DNA of 64,000 nucleotides from Laedolimicola ammoniilytica. Lineage in GTDB: Bacteria > Bacillota > Clostridia > Lachnospirales > Lachnospiraceae. The notes below the pieces were generated by a model that searched no databases, was not told where the DNA came from, and worked only from the letters and a program-made list of their open reading frames with translations. The stretch lies in assembly GCF_025567165.1 (NCBI RefSeq), contig NZ_JAOQKC010000010.1, forward strand, positions 57,545 to 121,544, read 5' to 3'. The translations under genes were made by a program, and so were the position numbers. Of this stretch, positions 24,349-33,232 are shown in pieces. Numbering within the stretch: position 1 is the first letter of the stretch; each line of letters begins with the position of its first letter.

Positions 24349-25050
24349 ATGTTAGAGGAACTGAAAAAACAGGTTTATGAAGCCAATATGGAGCTTCCGA
24401 GAAGAGGACTTATCACCTATACATGGGGAAATGTCAGTGGAATCGACCGGGAAAAGGGTCTTTTTGTAATCAAACCCAGCGGAGTAGAGTACGATCTGCT
24501 GAAGCCGGAGGATATGGTAGTTATCGACCTTGAGGGCAATAAGGTAGAGGGTGATTACAATCCGTCCTCCGATACACCGACCCATCTGGAGCTGTATAAG
24601 GCGTTCCCGAAGATTGGCGGCGTAGTACATACCCATTCTCCGTGGGCTACCTCCTGGGCACAGGCAGGCCGCAGCATTCCCTGCTACGGAACCACACACG
24701 CAGATTACTTCTACGGCGAGATTCCCTGCGCCAGAAGCCTGACCGCAGAGGAAATCAACGGCGAGTATGAGAAGAATACAGGTCTTGTAATCGTTGAAAC
24801 CTTCAACAACAGAGGTATCGACCCGATGCATGTACCGGGCGTTCTGTGCACCAACCACGGACCGTTCACCTGGGGAACAGACGCAGCCAATGCCGTACAT
24901 AACGCAGTCGTTCTTGAGGAGGTTGCCAAGATGGCATGTCGTACCGAGATCCTGAACGCGAGAGTACAGCCGGCTCCGCAGGTTATCCAGGACAAGCATT
25001 TCCTGAGAAAGCATGGCGCAAATGCTTACTACGGACAGATTAAGAGATAA
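24349..25050 (+). CDS. ulaF: L-ribulose-5-phosphate 4-epimerase
   Basis: 233 residues, class II aldolase fold of the AraD/UlaF/SgaE group. Zinc ligands are visible in VVHTHSPWAT and later in LCTNHGPFTWG; YTWGNVSGIDREKG is the N-terminal signature. It makes D-xylulose 5-phosphate for the pentose phosphate pathway. AGGAGGAGAAATC precedes the ATG. An arabinose-type AraD is the sequence alternative, but the context points to ascorbate. Confidence 0.93.
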   Translation: MLEELKKQVYEANMELPRRGLITYTWGNVSGIDREKGLFVIKPSGVEYDLLKPEDMVVIDLEGNKVEGDYNPSSDTPTHLELYKAFPKIGGVVHTHSPWATSWAQAGRSIPCYGTTHADYFYGEIPCARSLTAEEINGEYEKNTGLVIVETFNNRGIDPMHVPGVLCTNHGPFTWGTDAANAVHNAVVLEEVAKMACRTEILNARVQPAPQVIQDKHFLRKHGANAYYGQIKR

Positions 25051-25060
25051 TAGAAAATAA

Positions 25061-25106
25061 AAAAGGCAGCAGCCAGATCCCATGTGATTCGACTGCTGTT
25101 TTTTTT
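25061..25106 (+). terminator. Terminator after ulaF
   Basis: AAAAGGCAGCAG pairs with CTGCTGTTTTTT across a 20-nt loop and ends in a long T run. Confidence 0.75.
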
Positions 25107-25211
25107 AATTTGTTCACGTAGCTGCTTTCGTTTCCAAAATTTTAATCGATGTTTTCAAAGTAAATAATTTGATAATCTTTGTCAATACTATGAAAAAAGG
25201 GCGTCCGTGCA

Positions 25212-25240
25212 TTGACTTTAAAAATGGATTCTGTTACGAT
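25212..25240 (+). promoter_or_regulatory. Promoter of eno
   Basis: TTGACT (25212-25217), 17-nt spacer, TACGAT (25235-25240). It implies a leader of about 250 nt before the enolase start. The leader has a small hairpin (GTTAG/CTAAC near 25249), a stem GGAAGATG (25333-25340) with CATCTTCC (25359-25366), and the tandem repeats listed next. The gap 25107-25211 shows nothing else. Confidence 0.7.
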
Positions 25241-25382
25241 ACAGGAAGTTAGGCAATACTAACTGCATGTGAATAAATCAGGCAGACTCCTTTGGGAAGA
25301 ATTGGCTTATCCTTCCTGTGTCCATGAGACTGGGAAGATGTATCGGGTGGCTCCTTTGCATCTTCCGGTGTTCTGCCCTATT

Positions 25383-25482
25383 GAAATCCCTTACAGGGAT
25401 ACCTATATGCGCTGAAAAATGCGCAGATCAGAGAAATCCCTTACAGGGATACCTATATGCGCAAAAATATGCGCAGATCAAG
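25383..25482 (+). repeat. Tandem 50-bp repeat in the eno leader
   Basis: Two adjacent 50-bp units (25383-25432 and 25433-25482) agree at 45 positions. Each has a 6-bp hairpin ATCCCT-TAC-AGGGAT (25386-25400; 25436-25450) and a second stem TGCGC/GCGCA (25408-25425; 25458-25475). The second unit ends at the AAGGAG ribosome site of eno. Confidence 0.9.
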
Positions 25483-25499
25483 GAAAGGAGATTTTTAAA

Positions 25500-26798
25500 A
25501 TGGATTATTTACAGATTGAGAAGGTTGTGGGAAGAGAGATCCTGGATTCCAGAGGAAATCCGACCGTGGAGGCGGAGGTAACTCTGGCAGACGGAACTGT
25601 GGCTCGCGGAACCGCCCCCAGCGGCGCTTCTACCGGTGAATTTGAGGCGCTGGAGCTGCGTGACGGTGACAAAAGCAGATACCTGGGAAAAGGCGTTACA
25701 AAGGCCGTAGAGAATATCAATACCATTATCAATGAGGCGGTGAAGGGACTGGATGCTTCTGACATCTACGCGGTAGACCGCGCCATGATTGAGGCAGACG
25801 GAACCGGGGATAAGTCCAAGCTGGGTGCAAACGCGATTCTGGCCGTATCCATCGCGACCTGCCGTGCGGCAGCAGCAGCTCTGGATATCCCGCTGTACCG
25901 TTTCCTGGGCGGCATAAATGGCAATCGTCTGCCGGTGCCGATGATGAATATCGTAAACGGCGGCTGCCATGCGCTGTCTTCCGGACTGGATGTGCAGGAA
26001 TTCATGATTATGCCGGTGGGCGCGCCTTCTTTTAAGGAGTGTTTAAGATGGTGTGCGGAGGTATTCCATGCGCTGGCGTCTATCCTGAAGGAGAGAGGGC
26101 TGGCCACATCCGTTGGTGACGAGGGCGGTTTTGCTCCGGCGCTGAAGTCTGATGTAGAGGCCATTGAGACGATTCTGGAGGCAGTGAAGAAGGCCGGATA
26201 CGAACCGGGTAAGGATTTCATGATTGCTATGGACGCAGCGTCCTCCGAGTGGAAGAGCGAGAAGGGCAAAGGCTTCTACAAGCTGCCGAAGGCTGGCACA
26301 GAGTTTACGGCAGAGCAGCTCATCGAGCACTGGGCTGACCTTTGCGGGAAGTATCCGATTATCTCCATCGAGGATGGTCTGGATGAGGAGGATTGGGAAG
26401 GCTGGCAGAAGCTGACTGCCCGTCTGGGCGACAAGGTACAGCTGGTTGGCGACGACCTGTTTGTTACCAATACGGAGCGTCTGTCCAAGGGTATCGAGAT
26501 GGGCTGCGGTAACTCCATCCTGATTAAGCTGAATCAGATTGGTTCTGTGTCTGAGACTCTTGAGGCTATTAAGATGGCTCATAAGGCTGGGTACACAGCT
26601 GTTACTTCTCATCGTTCCGGTGAGACAGCAGACACCACCATCGCTGACCTGGCAGTAGCCCTGAATACCTGCCAGATCAAGACCGGCGCGCCCAGCAGAA
26701 GTGAGCGTGTGGCGAAATACAACCAGCTGCTCCGTATCGAAGAGGCACTTGGCAAGAGCGCCGTATATCCGGGAATTAAGGCGTTCAATGTAAAGTAG
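25500..26798 (+). CDS. eno: Enolase
   Basis: 432 residues. It interconverts 2-phosphoglycerate and phosphoenolpyruvate. Signatures are complete: GREILDSRGNPTVE, GAPSGASTG-type loop (APSGASTGEFEA), GDEGGFAP, the metal ligands in MDAASSEW, ISIEDGLDEEDW and VGDDLFVTN, catalytic ILIKLNQIG and the SHRSGETADT loop. ATG 25500 has AAAGGAG 9 nt upstream; a longer in-frame reading back to 25419 runs through the leader repeats and is rejected. Confidence 0.98.
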   Translation: MDYLQIEKVVGREILDSRGNPTVEAEVTLADGTVARGTAPSGASTGEFEALELRDGDKSRYLGKGVTKAVENINTIINEAVKGLDASDIYAVDRAMIEADGTGDKSKLGANAILAVSIATCRAAAAALDIPLYRFLGGINGNRLPVPMMNIVNGGCHALSSGLDVQEFMIMPVGAPSFKECLRWCAEVFHALASILKERGLATSVGDEGGFAPALKSDVEAIETILEAVKKAGYEPGKDFMIAMDAASSEWKSEKGKGFYKLPKAGTEFTAEQLIEHWADLCGKYPIISIEDGLDEEDWEGWQKLTARLGDKVQLVGDDLFVTNTERLSKGIEMGCGNSILIKLNQIGSVSETLEAIKMAHKAGYTAVTSHRSGETADTTIADLAVALNTCQIKTGAPSRSERVAKYNQLLRIEEALGKSAVYPGIKAFNVK

Positions 26799-26848
26799 TT
26801 TAAGACGGACATAAATAAAGCCGTACAGTATGTGCGAAAACGTAAATT

Positions 26849-26880
26849 GACCCGAGGGGGGATTTCCTGCCCCTCGGGTC
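26849..26880. terminator. Hairpin between convergent eno and cotH-like genes
   Basis: GACCCGAGGGG and CCCCTCGGGTC form a perfect 11-bp stem with a 10-nt loop. No long T run follows, so termination strength is uncertain. Confidence 0.6.
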
Positions 26881-26893
26881 TCACAACCTAAAT

Positions 26894-29347
26894 TTATTTC
26901 TTCTCAAAAACCGCAATTATCCGCGTATCTCCATCCAATCTCACCTGTATCTCCGAATCTTCTATCGCTCCATTCGCGATCTCTCCGCCAGTGATCTCCC
27001 AGCGGACAAACTCAGAATCTTCTGCAGGCTCAGCCTTCAGGGTAATCGGGTAGTCGGTGTAATACTGCCCGGTCCAGTCCGCGTTGTCCAGATCCGGCGT
27101 GATGGTATTCAAGACTACAGATCCCTGATCTGCCGGAACAGAAGTCAGCGTCACATCCGCCAGAGTGCCCTCCAGTCCGAAATGATCGGCCAGCATGGGA
27201 ATGATGTATTCCGCACGGTGTTCGAAGAACGTATGGAGATCCTGCAGCTCCTCGTCAAAGGTCGCGGTCTCAGGAGCGGCGTTCCAGCGATCCCAGCTTT
27301 TGTCGGCCCAGGGCTTTTGCTCAGCAGTCTGGTCTAAAAGAGCCTTTACGCGGTCCCAGCGGAAATTTTCGTTAGCCAGATCCAGAAAGGTCAGGACAAA
27401 CTGGCGGCGGAAGTCCTCATTTTTCATGAGGGCGGGCATGGGCTCGTCATCCAGAAAGCCGAGGGCGGCGTAGACGGCGTGACCGGTAAAAGAGTCGAAG
27501 GCATAGGCCGGCGTGGTGGCCAGATCCGTGCCGACGCCCAGAGAGTCGTCCAGGTCGTAAAGGATCCAGCGGAAACGGCCGTCGCCTTCGGTGTCATTTT
27601 CAGGGGTGACGGTCTGCCAGGTCAGCACATTGCCGCCCAGGGGCTTGGTATCAGTGTTGGCGATGTAGATATTGGTACACATCCAGTCGATGAAGCTCTG
27701 CATGTCCATTTTGGTGAGCAGTTCCGCGTAATTCTCCGGGTCAGAGAAGTCGGCCTGACTCAGAAAATCGCGGAGATCCCGGTAATTCTGGAGGGCTTCG
27801 TAATCGCCGTCCTCCACATAACGGGTATCTTTGATGAGCAGGGTATTGTCCTGCTCCACATCATAGTGTCCAGCCAGGTATTCTGCGGAATATTTCTCCA
27901 TCAGGTAATACATCCCCCAGTATTCCCCGTTGAGAAAGACCTGACAGGGGAGATAGCGCTGGGTGGCGGTATCTCGGTCAGCCACCAGGTCAAAGAAGAA
28001 CGCCTTTTTCAGCGTGCGGCTGCAGCTGAGAATCAGGTTGGGGTAAGAAATGTCAGTGTCAAAAAGCACCGGATCGAAGGTGGATTTGCCATACTTTTTT
28101 CTGGAAAATAATGTAAAACTCTTTTGAGGAAAATGGCGCGACTCATTTCCACGGATACGGATACCGCAGTCCTGGCTCAGGGCCAGATTGTGGGACGCGT
28201 CGAAGAGCTGGACGTGGGCGGCCCGTTCAGAGCTCCGGCCCTCCAGATAATAGTTGGTGTAATCGGTCAGGAAAGACCAGGGCAGGCCATTGTATATGAG
28301 ACCGGCATCGATGGCGTTGTCATACAGCGCACCCCGGACATAGATTCCTTTTTCAGAGGAAAAAAGGTTCTCTGGGTCAGTGACCAGGGAGAGGGTCACG
28401 GCGTCTTCGTAGCCTTCTTTTTCAGAAAAATCAAGAAAGTAGGTGGCAGTGACCGTGTTGCTGACTCCGCCCTGGGAATCGAAGGCCGCTGCGCGCAGCA
28501 CGACAGCTTTGTCTACGGGAGTCTCCGGAGGCAGATAGCCGCTGTCCTCCTCGGTGATATCGGTGCGGGACGCATACTGATCCGGATTTTTGCTGGGATC
28601 GGTCAGGGTCAGCGGAACGGTATATTCCGGGGAATCAGAAGTGGGATCGCTGCCGTCCAGGGTGTAGCGGATCGTCATCCCCTTCTTTGCGGTGATGGTG
28701 ACGGCAACTTCATTTTCATAGAAGCCGCTGGCAGTTTCGATGACGGGCGCTTCCGGGACAGAAGACGCATCCTGGTTGGAACTTCCCGGGGTGGGGCGCA
28801 GCTGGTCGAATTCCGGGCCGCCGTCCCCGGTGCGGGCGTAGACAGCTCCGGGCCGTATGGAGGAAGGAAGGGTGACGCTGTCCACCAGGAGGGAAGTGGT
28901 GATACCGCTTTCGCTCTGATGCTTCCAGGCCAGGGTGATAGTCTCTCCTTCCGAGACAGAGAGGGGAACAGAAGGCTGTCCCTCCGGAGAACCGCCCTCT
29001 GAGCCGACGGCGTAGATGCAGAGAAAGCCGTGGGGCTCGATGGTTTTGTCCGGAAGCGGAGCCAGATCGCAATGCCTGGGATTGTCGGACAGCCAGAGCT
29101 CTCCCAGGGAAATGGCTTCGTCGGTGGGATTATACAGCTCGATATAGTCCTCGTAGGTGGTAGCCTCATCGATGGCCGTGCCCGGGTTCACGGTACAGAT
29201 TTCATTGATCCGGAGCTGACGGATGGCGCTGGCGGGCCGTGCGTTTCGGAACTTCCAGAACAGGAGGGCGCCGAAGCAGGTGAGCAGTCCCAGGGTTACG
29301 AGAAAAACCGGCAGCAGAAGGCGGGATCTTACGGAGGTGGTCTTCAT
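26894..29347 (-). CDS. CotH-kinase family protein with lamin-tail and chitobiase-like domains
   Basis: 817 residues, minus strand. N-terminal membrane anchor (LLLPVFLVTLGLLTCFGALLFW), a lamin-tail domain (about 45-170: LRINEICTVNPG, EDYIELYNPTDEAISLGELWLSD), a chitobiase/beta-hexosaminidase C-terminal-type domain (about 205-310: TIRYTLDGSDPTSDSPEY), then a CotH domain (GIRIRGNESRHFPQKSFTLFSRKKYG, YYLMEKYS, FRWILYDLDDSLG). CotH proteins are atypical kinases that phosphorylate spore coat proteins; here the anchor places the domain outside the membrane. Start overlaps the yigZ-like stop by 4 nt (ATGA). Confidence 0.9.
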   Translation of the reverse strand: MKTTSVRSRLLLPVFLVTLGLLTCFGALLFWKFRNARPASAIRQLRINEICTVNPGTAIDEATTYEDYIELYNPTDEAISLGELWLSDNPRHCDLAPLPDKTIEPHGFLCIYAVGSEGGSPEGQPSVPLSVSEGETITLAWKHQSESGITTSLLVDSVTLPSSIRPGAVYARTGDGGPEFDQLRPTPGSSNQDASSVPEAPVIETASGFYENEVAVTITAKKGMTIRYTLDGSDPTSDSPEYTVPLTLTDPSKNPDQYASRTDITEEDSGYLPPETPVDKAVVLRAAAFDSQGGVSNTVTATYFLDFSEKEGYEDAVTLSLVTDPENLFSSEKGIYVRGALYDNAIDAGLIYNGLPWSFLTDYTNYYLEGRSSERAAHVQLFDASHNLALSQDCGIRIRGNESRHFPQKSFTLFSRKKYGKSTFDPVLFDTDISYPNLILSCSRTLKKAFFFDLVADRDTATQRYLPCQVFLNGEYWGMYYLMEKYSAEYLAGHYDVEQDNTLLIKDTRYVEDGDYEALQNYRDLRDFLSQADFSDPENYAELLTKMDMQSFIDWMCTNIYIANTDTKPLGGNVLTWQTVTPENDTEGDGRFRWILYDLDDSLGVGTDLATTPAYAFDSFTGHAVYAALGFLDDEPMPALMKNEDFRRQFVLTFLDLANENFRWDRVKALLDQTAEQKPWADKSWDRWNAAPETATFDEELQDLHTFFEHRAEYIIPMLADHFGLEGTLADVTLTSVPADQGSVVLNTITPDLDNADWTGQYYTDYPITLKAEPAEDSEFVRWEITGGEIANGAIEDSEIQVRLDGDTRIIAVFEKK

Positions 29348-30012
29348 AGCGTGTCCTCCCTGTCGAAGAGCAGAATATCTCCTTTGTAAACCGCGTAGGA
29401 GCAGGCGTCGCCTTTGGTCAGGACAGCTTTTCCGGCGGTTCCTTCCGTGAGATCCTGACAGAAAGAGTCCAGAAGGGAAGCAGGAACCAGAGCCTCCAGA
29501 TAGACAGAATCGGTGTAAGAAGAGTTCAGGGTGGGAATCTGCTGCTGGCCCATCAGGTACTGAATTTTCCCCAGATCGCCGTAATCTGCGGAGATCTCCA
29601 GCCGGATGCCGGCCTGGCGCTCCAGGATGACGGACGCGGCCAGACCGGTCTGTACGGCTTTGGAATAGGCTCGCACCAGGCCGCCGGTGCCTAACAGCGT
29701 ACCCCCGAAGTAACGGGTGACGACTACGGCCACATTGTGGATGTTTTCTTTCAGGAGCACGTCCAGCATGGGTCGGCCAGCTGTCCCGGCCGGTTCGCCG
29801 TCGTCGCTGCAGCGGGTGAGCTGGTGGCGGCTGCCCAGGGTGAAGGCGGTGCAGTTATGTCTGGCGTCCCAGTATTGTTTCTTCGTCTGCTCGATGAAGC
29901 GCAGCGCTTCCTCTTCTGAGGCAATGGGGGCTACCGTCGCGATAAAACGTGATTTTTTTTCCACGATCTCTCCGGTACCGCCCTGATATGCAAAATAATA
30001 TGTTTCTGACAT
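29344..30012 (-). CDS. YigZ/IMPACT family protein
   Basis: 222 residues, minus strand. UPF0029 N-terminal domain with KKSRFIATVAP, the KKQYWDARHNCTAF motif, SDDGEPAGTAGRPML and VVVTRYFGGTLLGTGGLVRAYS, which define the YigZ/IMPACT family, then the DUF1949 C-terminal domain. The bacterial role is not settled; the eukaryotic relative IMPACT regulates Gcn2. Precedes the CotH gene with a 4-nt overlap and follows the small DUF6514-like gene by 11 nt. Confidence 0.95.
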   Translation of the reverse strand: MSETYYFAYQGGTGEIVEKKSRFIATVAPIASEEEALRFIEQTKKQYWDARHNCTAFTLGSRHQLTRCSDDGEPAGTAGRPMLDVLLKENIHNVAVVVTRYFGGTLLGTGGLVRAYSKAVQTGLAASVILERQAGIRLEISADYGDLGKIQYLMGQQQIPTLNSSYTDSVYLEALVPASLLDSFCQDLTEGTAGKAVLTKGDACSYAVYKGDILLFDREDTL

Positions 30013-30023
30013 GGGATTTCCTT

Positions 30024-30332
30024 TCAGGAAGCCTGTCCGCTCTCCTGAGTCATGATATCATCCACGATTTCCAGAAGACATACGGGAGTTACCGCGTTCT
30101 GAATCAGGCGGGAAAGCAGAGAGCGCGCCCGGCTCTCGGAATCGGACACGGGCGGCGTGCTCTCGGTCTCCTCCACCTCCGGATTCCCGGACAGGGCTTT
30201 CTTGATACAGATCCGGTACAGGGGAAGGGGAGAGCAAGCTTGTTCTTCTTCGATGAGATAATATTTCAGGTTCAGCAGGGTTCCTTTTTCGTCCGCGACA
30301 GCGCGGGTCTCGATCAGATATTCTTTCTGCAT
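30024..30332 (-). CDS. Small conserved protein, DUF6514-like
   Basis: 102 residues on the minus strand from ATG 30332 (MQKEYLIETRAV), chosen over the longer reading because AAAAGGAG lies 7 nt upstream. Soluble, acidic, with a two-strand start (EYLIETRAV, LLNLKYYLIEEEQ) and the C-terminal LIQNAVTPVCLLEIVDDIM. From memory this resembles the DUF6514 family of Lachnospiraceae; no function is known. First gene of the three-gene minus-strand run. Confidence 0.65.
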   Translation of the reverse strand: MQKEYLIETRAVADEKGTLLNLKYYLIEEEQACSPLPLYRICIKKALSGNPEVEETESTPPVSDSESRARSLLSRLIQNAVTPVCLLEIVDDIMTQESGQAS

Positions 30333-30438
30333 GGCAAGCTCCTTTTGAAAATGGTGTGATTTTTTCATGATTATACAGGAGCGGAGCCGAAAAAAATGTC
30401 GAAGGCTGTCACAGAACTCAATTTTTTTAAGTTCTTTT

Positions 30439-30465
30439 GTAACTGGTCAGGTACAGAACAGTTAT
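30439..30465. repeat. 27-bp imperfect palindrome, copy 2
   Basis: Starts GTAACTGGTCAG and ends AGAACAGTTAT; differs from the copy at 22366 at two positions. Just before it is a hairpin AGAACT/AAGTTCT near 30414-30437 followed by TTTTG. The 240-bp gap holds this and a TATAAT (30580-30585) for the PBP gene with a poor -35. Confidence 0.7.
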
Positions 30466-30610
30466 ATTCTTTTTATTATAGTATAAATCCGTGGGACTGT
30501 ACAGCGGATTTATGTACCGCGAATACTTAAGAAACTGTGAATTTATCAAATAAGTCTTTATTATGCAGGCACTTTTTGTTATAATGAACTGATGTATAGG
30601 AGGATAAAAC

Positions 30611-33214
30611 ATGAATTACGGAAAACGCAGTACTTCGAAAAAGCAGAAGTCCATGCACTCCAAGACGGCAAAAGCTGGTAAAAAAGCCAGCGTTATATTT
30701 ATAAAAGCATTTCTGATCTGCCTTCTGGCGGTGGGCGTGGTAGGCCTGTGCGCGGGTGTCGGAATTGTAAAGGGAGTCATCGACAATGCGCCGGATATCG
30801 ACAGCACCAGTGTCATCCCGAGAGGTTACAAGTCCGTGATGGTAGACTCGGAAGGCAATAAAATGGCAGAGCTTATCACAGCGGGATCCAACCGTGTCTG
30901 GGTGGACATTGACAAGATTCCGGAGCATGTGCAGAACGCCTTTGTGGACGTGGAGGACGAGCGCTTTTATGAGCATAACGGAATCGACCTGAAGGGTATC
31001 ATCCGTGCGGGTGTCAAGGGCATCGCCAGCGGCTTTAAGAAGACCGAGGGCGCCAGCACCATTACCCAGCAGCTTCTGAAGAACAGTGTCTTCGACTTCA
31101 TGAGCGAGGATACGCTGGTGGAGAAGATCGAGCGTAAGCTGCAGGAGCAGTACCTGGCCCTGGAGCTGGAGAAGATCATGACCAAAGATGAGATTCTGGA
31201 AGCATACCTGAATACCATCAACCTGGGCCAGAACACTTTGGGAATCCAGGCGGCGGCCAACCGCTATTTTAACAAGGATGTCAGCGAGCTGACCGTCTCC
31301 GAGGCGGCGGTCATCGCGGGTATCACCAAGAGCCCCACCAAGTACAATCCGGTCACTGATCCGGAGGAGAACGCCAAGCGGCGTGAGATCGTCCTCGAGG
31401 ATATGAAAAAATGCGGTGACATCACCGAAGAAGAGTATCAGGATGCCCTGGCGGACGATGTTTACAGCCGCATTCAGACCACCAATGAGACCAAGAGCAC
31501 CACGGCCGTGTACACTTACTATGTGGACGCAACCATCGCCCAGGTGATTGCGGATCTGCAGGAGGTCAAGGGTTATACCTCCCAGCAGGCGTACAATCTG
31601 GTATACAATGGCGGCCTGACCATCGAGACTGCGCAGGATCCGGCTGTCCAGCAGATTATGGACGAGGAGACATCCAACGAGGATAATTATCCGGCAGGCT
31701 CCAGGATCGGCCTGGAATACGCGCTGACGGTGGTGAAGCCGGACGGCACCCAGACCAATTACAGCAAGGAAATGATGGAGAAGTATTTCAGGGAAAATGA
31801 ATCCTCCAGCTTCGAATTGCTGTTTGACAGCAAAGAAGACGCCCAGGCGCATATTGACACGTACAAAGCGGCGGTATCCGAGGAGGGCGACAAGATCTAT
31901 GAGACCATCAACATGACCGTGCAGCCGCAGATTTCCATGGTAGTCATGGATCAGTCCACAGGCTATGTGAAGGGCATCGTGGGTGGCCGCGGCGAGAAGA
32001 CCGAGAGTCTGTCCCTGAACCGCGCAACCGATACGACCCGTCAGCCCGGTTCTACCTTCAAGGTGGTGGCGGCTTATGCGGCGGCTTTGGATTCCGCGGG
32101 CATGACCCTGGCGACCACCCAGTATGACGCGCCGTATAATTACAACGGCGGAAAAGGACGTCCGGTCCGCAACTGGAACGGTGAGAATTATCAGGGCTGG
32201 ACTTCCCTCCGGAAAGGTATCGAGCAGTCCATGAATATCGTGGCGGTAAAGACCATTACCGATATTACCCCGGCTCTGGGTATCAATTACCTGAAAAATA
32301 TGGGTATCACCACCATGCAGGAGGAACTGAAGAACGGCAAGAACGACTACACCCAGGCCATGGTTCTGGGCGGTATCACCAACGGTATCAAGAACGTGGA
32401 GCTGACCGCGGCCTACGCGACCATCGCCAACGGCGGCGTCTATGAGAAGCCGGTCTTTTACACCCGGATTCTCGATCACGACGGCAATGTCCTGATTGAC
32501 AATACGGAAGGCTACAGCAGAACGGTGCTCAAGGACAGCACCGCATGGCTTCTGACCAGCGCCATGCAGGACGTAGTCACCAAGGGTACCGGTAAAGCTG
32601 TGAATTTCAGCGGTATGAGCGTCGCCGGAAAGACCGGTACGACTTCTGATAACCGGGATGTGTGGTTTGTGGGCTACACCCCCTATTACACGGCAGGCAT
32701 CTGGGCCGGATACGATAATAACCATGAGCTCTCCAGTAAGAAGGGCGAGACCAGTTATCATAAGAAGATCTGGAAGGCGGTCATGTCCAGACTGAGCTCG
32801 GGACAGTCCGATATCGGATTTCCGAAGCCCTCTTCCGTGACCAGCGCTACGGTCTGCGCGATCTCCGGCAAGCTTCCGATTCCGGGTATCTGTGACGGCA
32901 CCCTGAAGACTGAGTACTTTGCGGAGGGCACGGTGCCCACGGAATACTGTGACGTCCACGTGACCGGTGAGGCCTGCGTGGAGAGCGGCGCTCTGGCCAC
33001 AGATGCCTGCCCGGATCATCAGTTCCGTGTGATTACGCTGATTCCGGAGGACAACAGCGTGTCCGGTTCCCCGCTGACGGCACAGCCCTGTCCGCTTCAT
33101 CCGGGCAATGTGCTTGGTTCTGTGGTTCAGCCGGCTACAGACGGATCCGCGGCGATTCCGGAGGAGTCAGAAGACTCCGAAGAGGAAGCGTCCCAGGATA
33201 CGGAAACGGAATAA
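30611..33214 (+). CDS. Class A penicillin-binding protein (PBP1A type)
   Basis: 867 residues. Short basic cytoplasmic tail, one membrane helix (FIKAFLICLLAVGVVGLCAGVGIV), GT51 glycosyltransferase domain with catalytic Glu115 in EDERFYEHNG and GASTITQQLLKN, then a transpeptidase domain: SxxK at Ser481 (STFK), SxN at 540-542 (SMN) and KTG at 674-676. The C-terminal 110 residues are Cys-containing, then acidic and Ser-rich. It polymerises and cross-links peptidoglycan. AGGAGG precedes ATG 30611. Nothing in the active sites suggests altered beta-lactam binding, but this cannot be judged by eye. Confidence 0.96.
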   Translation: MNYGKRSTSKKQKSMHSKTAKAGKKASVIFIKAFLICLLAVGVVGLCAGVGIVKGVIDNAPDIDSTSVIPRGYKSVMVDSEGNKMAELITAGSNRVWVDIDKIPEHVQNAFVDVEDERFYEHNGIDLKGIIRAGVKGIASGFKKTEGASTITQQLLKNSVFDFMSEDTLVEKIERKLQEQYLALELEKIMTKDEILEAYLNTINLGQNTLGIQAAANRYFNKDVSELTVSEAAVIAGITKSPTKYNPVTDPEENAKRREIVLEDMKKCGDITEEEYQDALADDVYSRIQTTNETKSTTAVYTYYVDATIAQVIADLQEVKGYTSQQAYNLVYNGGLTIETAQDPAVQQIMDEETSNEDNYPAGSRIGLEYALTVVKPDGTQTNYSKEMMEKYFRENESSSFELLFDSKEDAQAHIDTYKAAVSEEGDKIYETINMTVQPQISMVVMDQSTGYVKGIVGGRGEKTESLSLNRATDTTRQPGSTFKVVAAYAAALDSAGMTLATTQYDAPYNYNGGKGRPVRNWNGENYQGWTSLRKGIEQSMNIVAVKTITDITPALGINYLKNMGITTMQEELKNGKNDYTQAMVLGGITNGIKNVELTAAYATIANGGVYEKPVFYTRILDHDGNVLIDNTEGYSRTVLKDSTAWLLTSAMQDVVTKGTGKAVNFSGMSVAGKTGTTSDNRDVWFVGYTPYYTAGIWAGYDNNHELSSKKGETSYHKKIWKAVMSRLSSGQSDIGFPKPSSVTSATVCAISGKLPIPGICDGTLKTEYFAEGTVPTEYCDVHVTGEACVESGALATDACPDHQFRVITLIPEDNSVSGSPLTAQPCPLHPGNVLGSVVQPATDGSAAIPEESEDSEEEASQDTETE

Positions 33215-33232
33215 CAAGACAGGAGAGACGAT

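Noticed and set aside
25383..25482. Tandem repeats before eno as a CRISPR array
   Set aside because: Only two directly adjacent units with no spacers and no cas genes.
30527..33100. An 857-codon open frame opposite the class A PBP gene
   Set aside because: It mirrors the PBP coding frame, has no domain signature and results from codon bias on the other strand.
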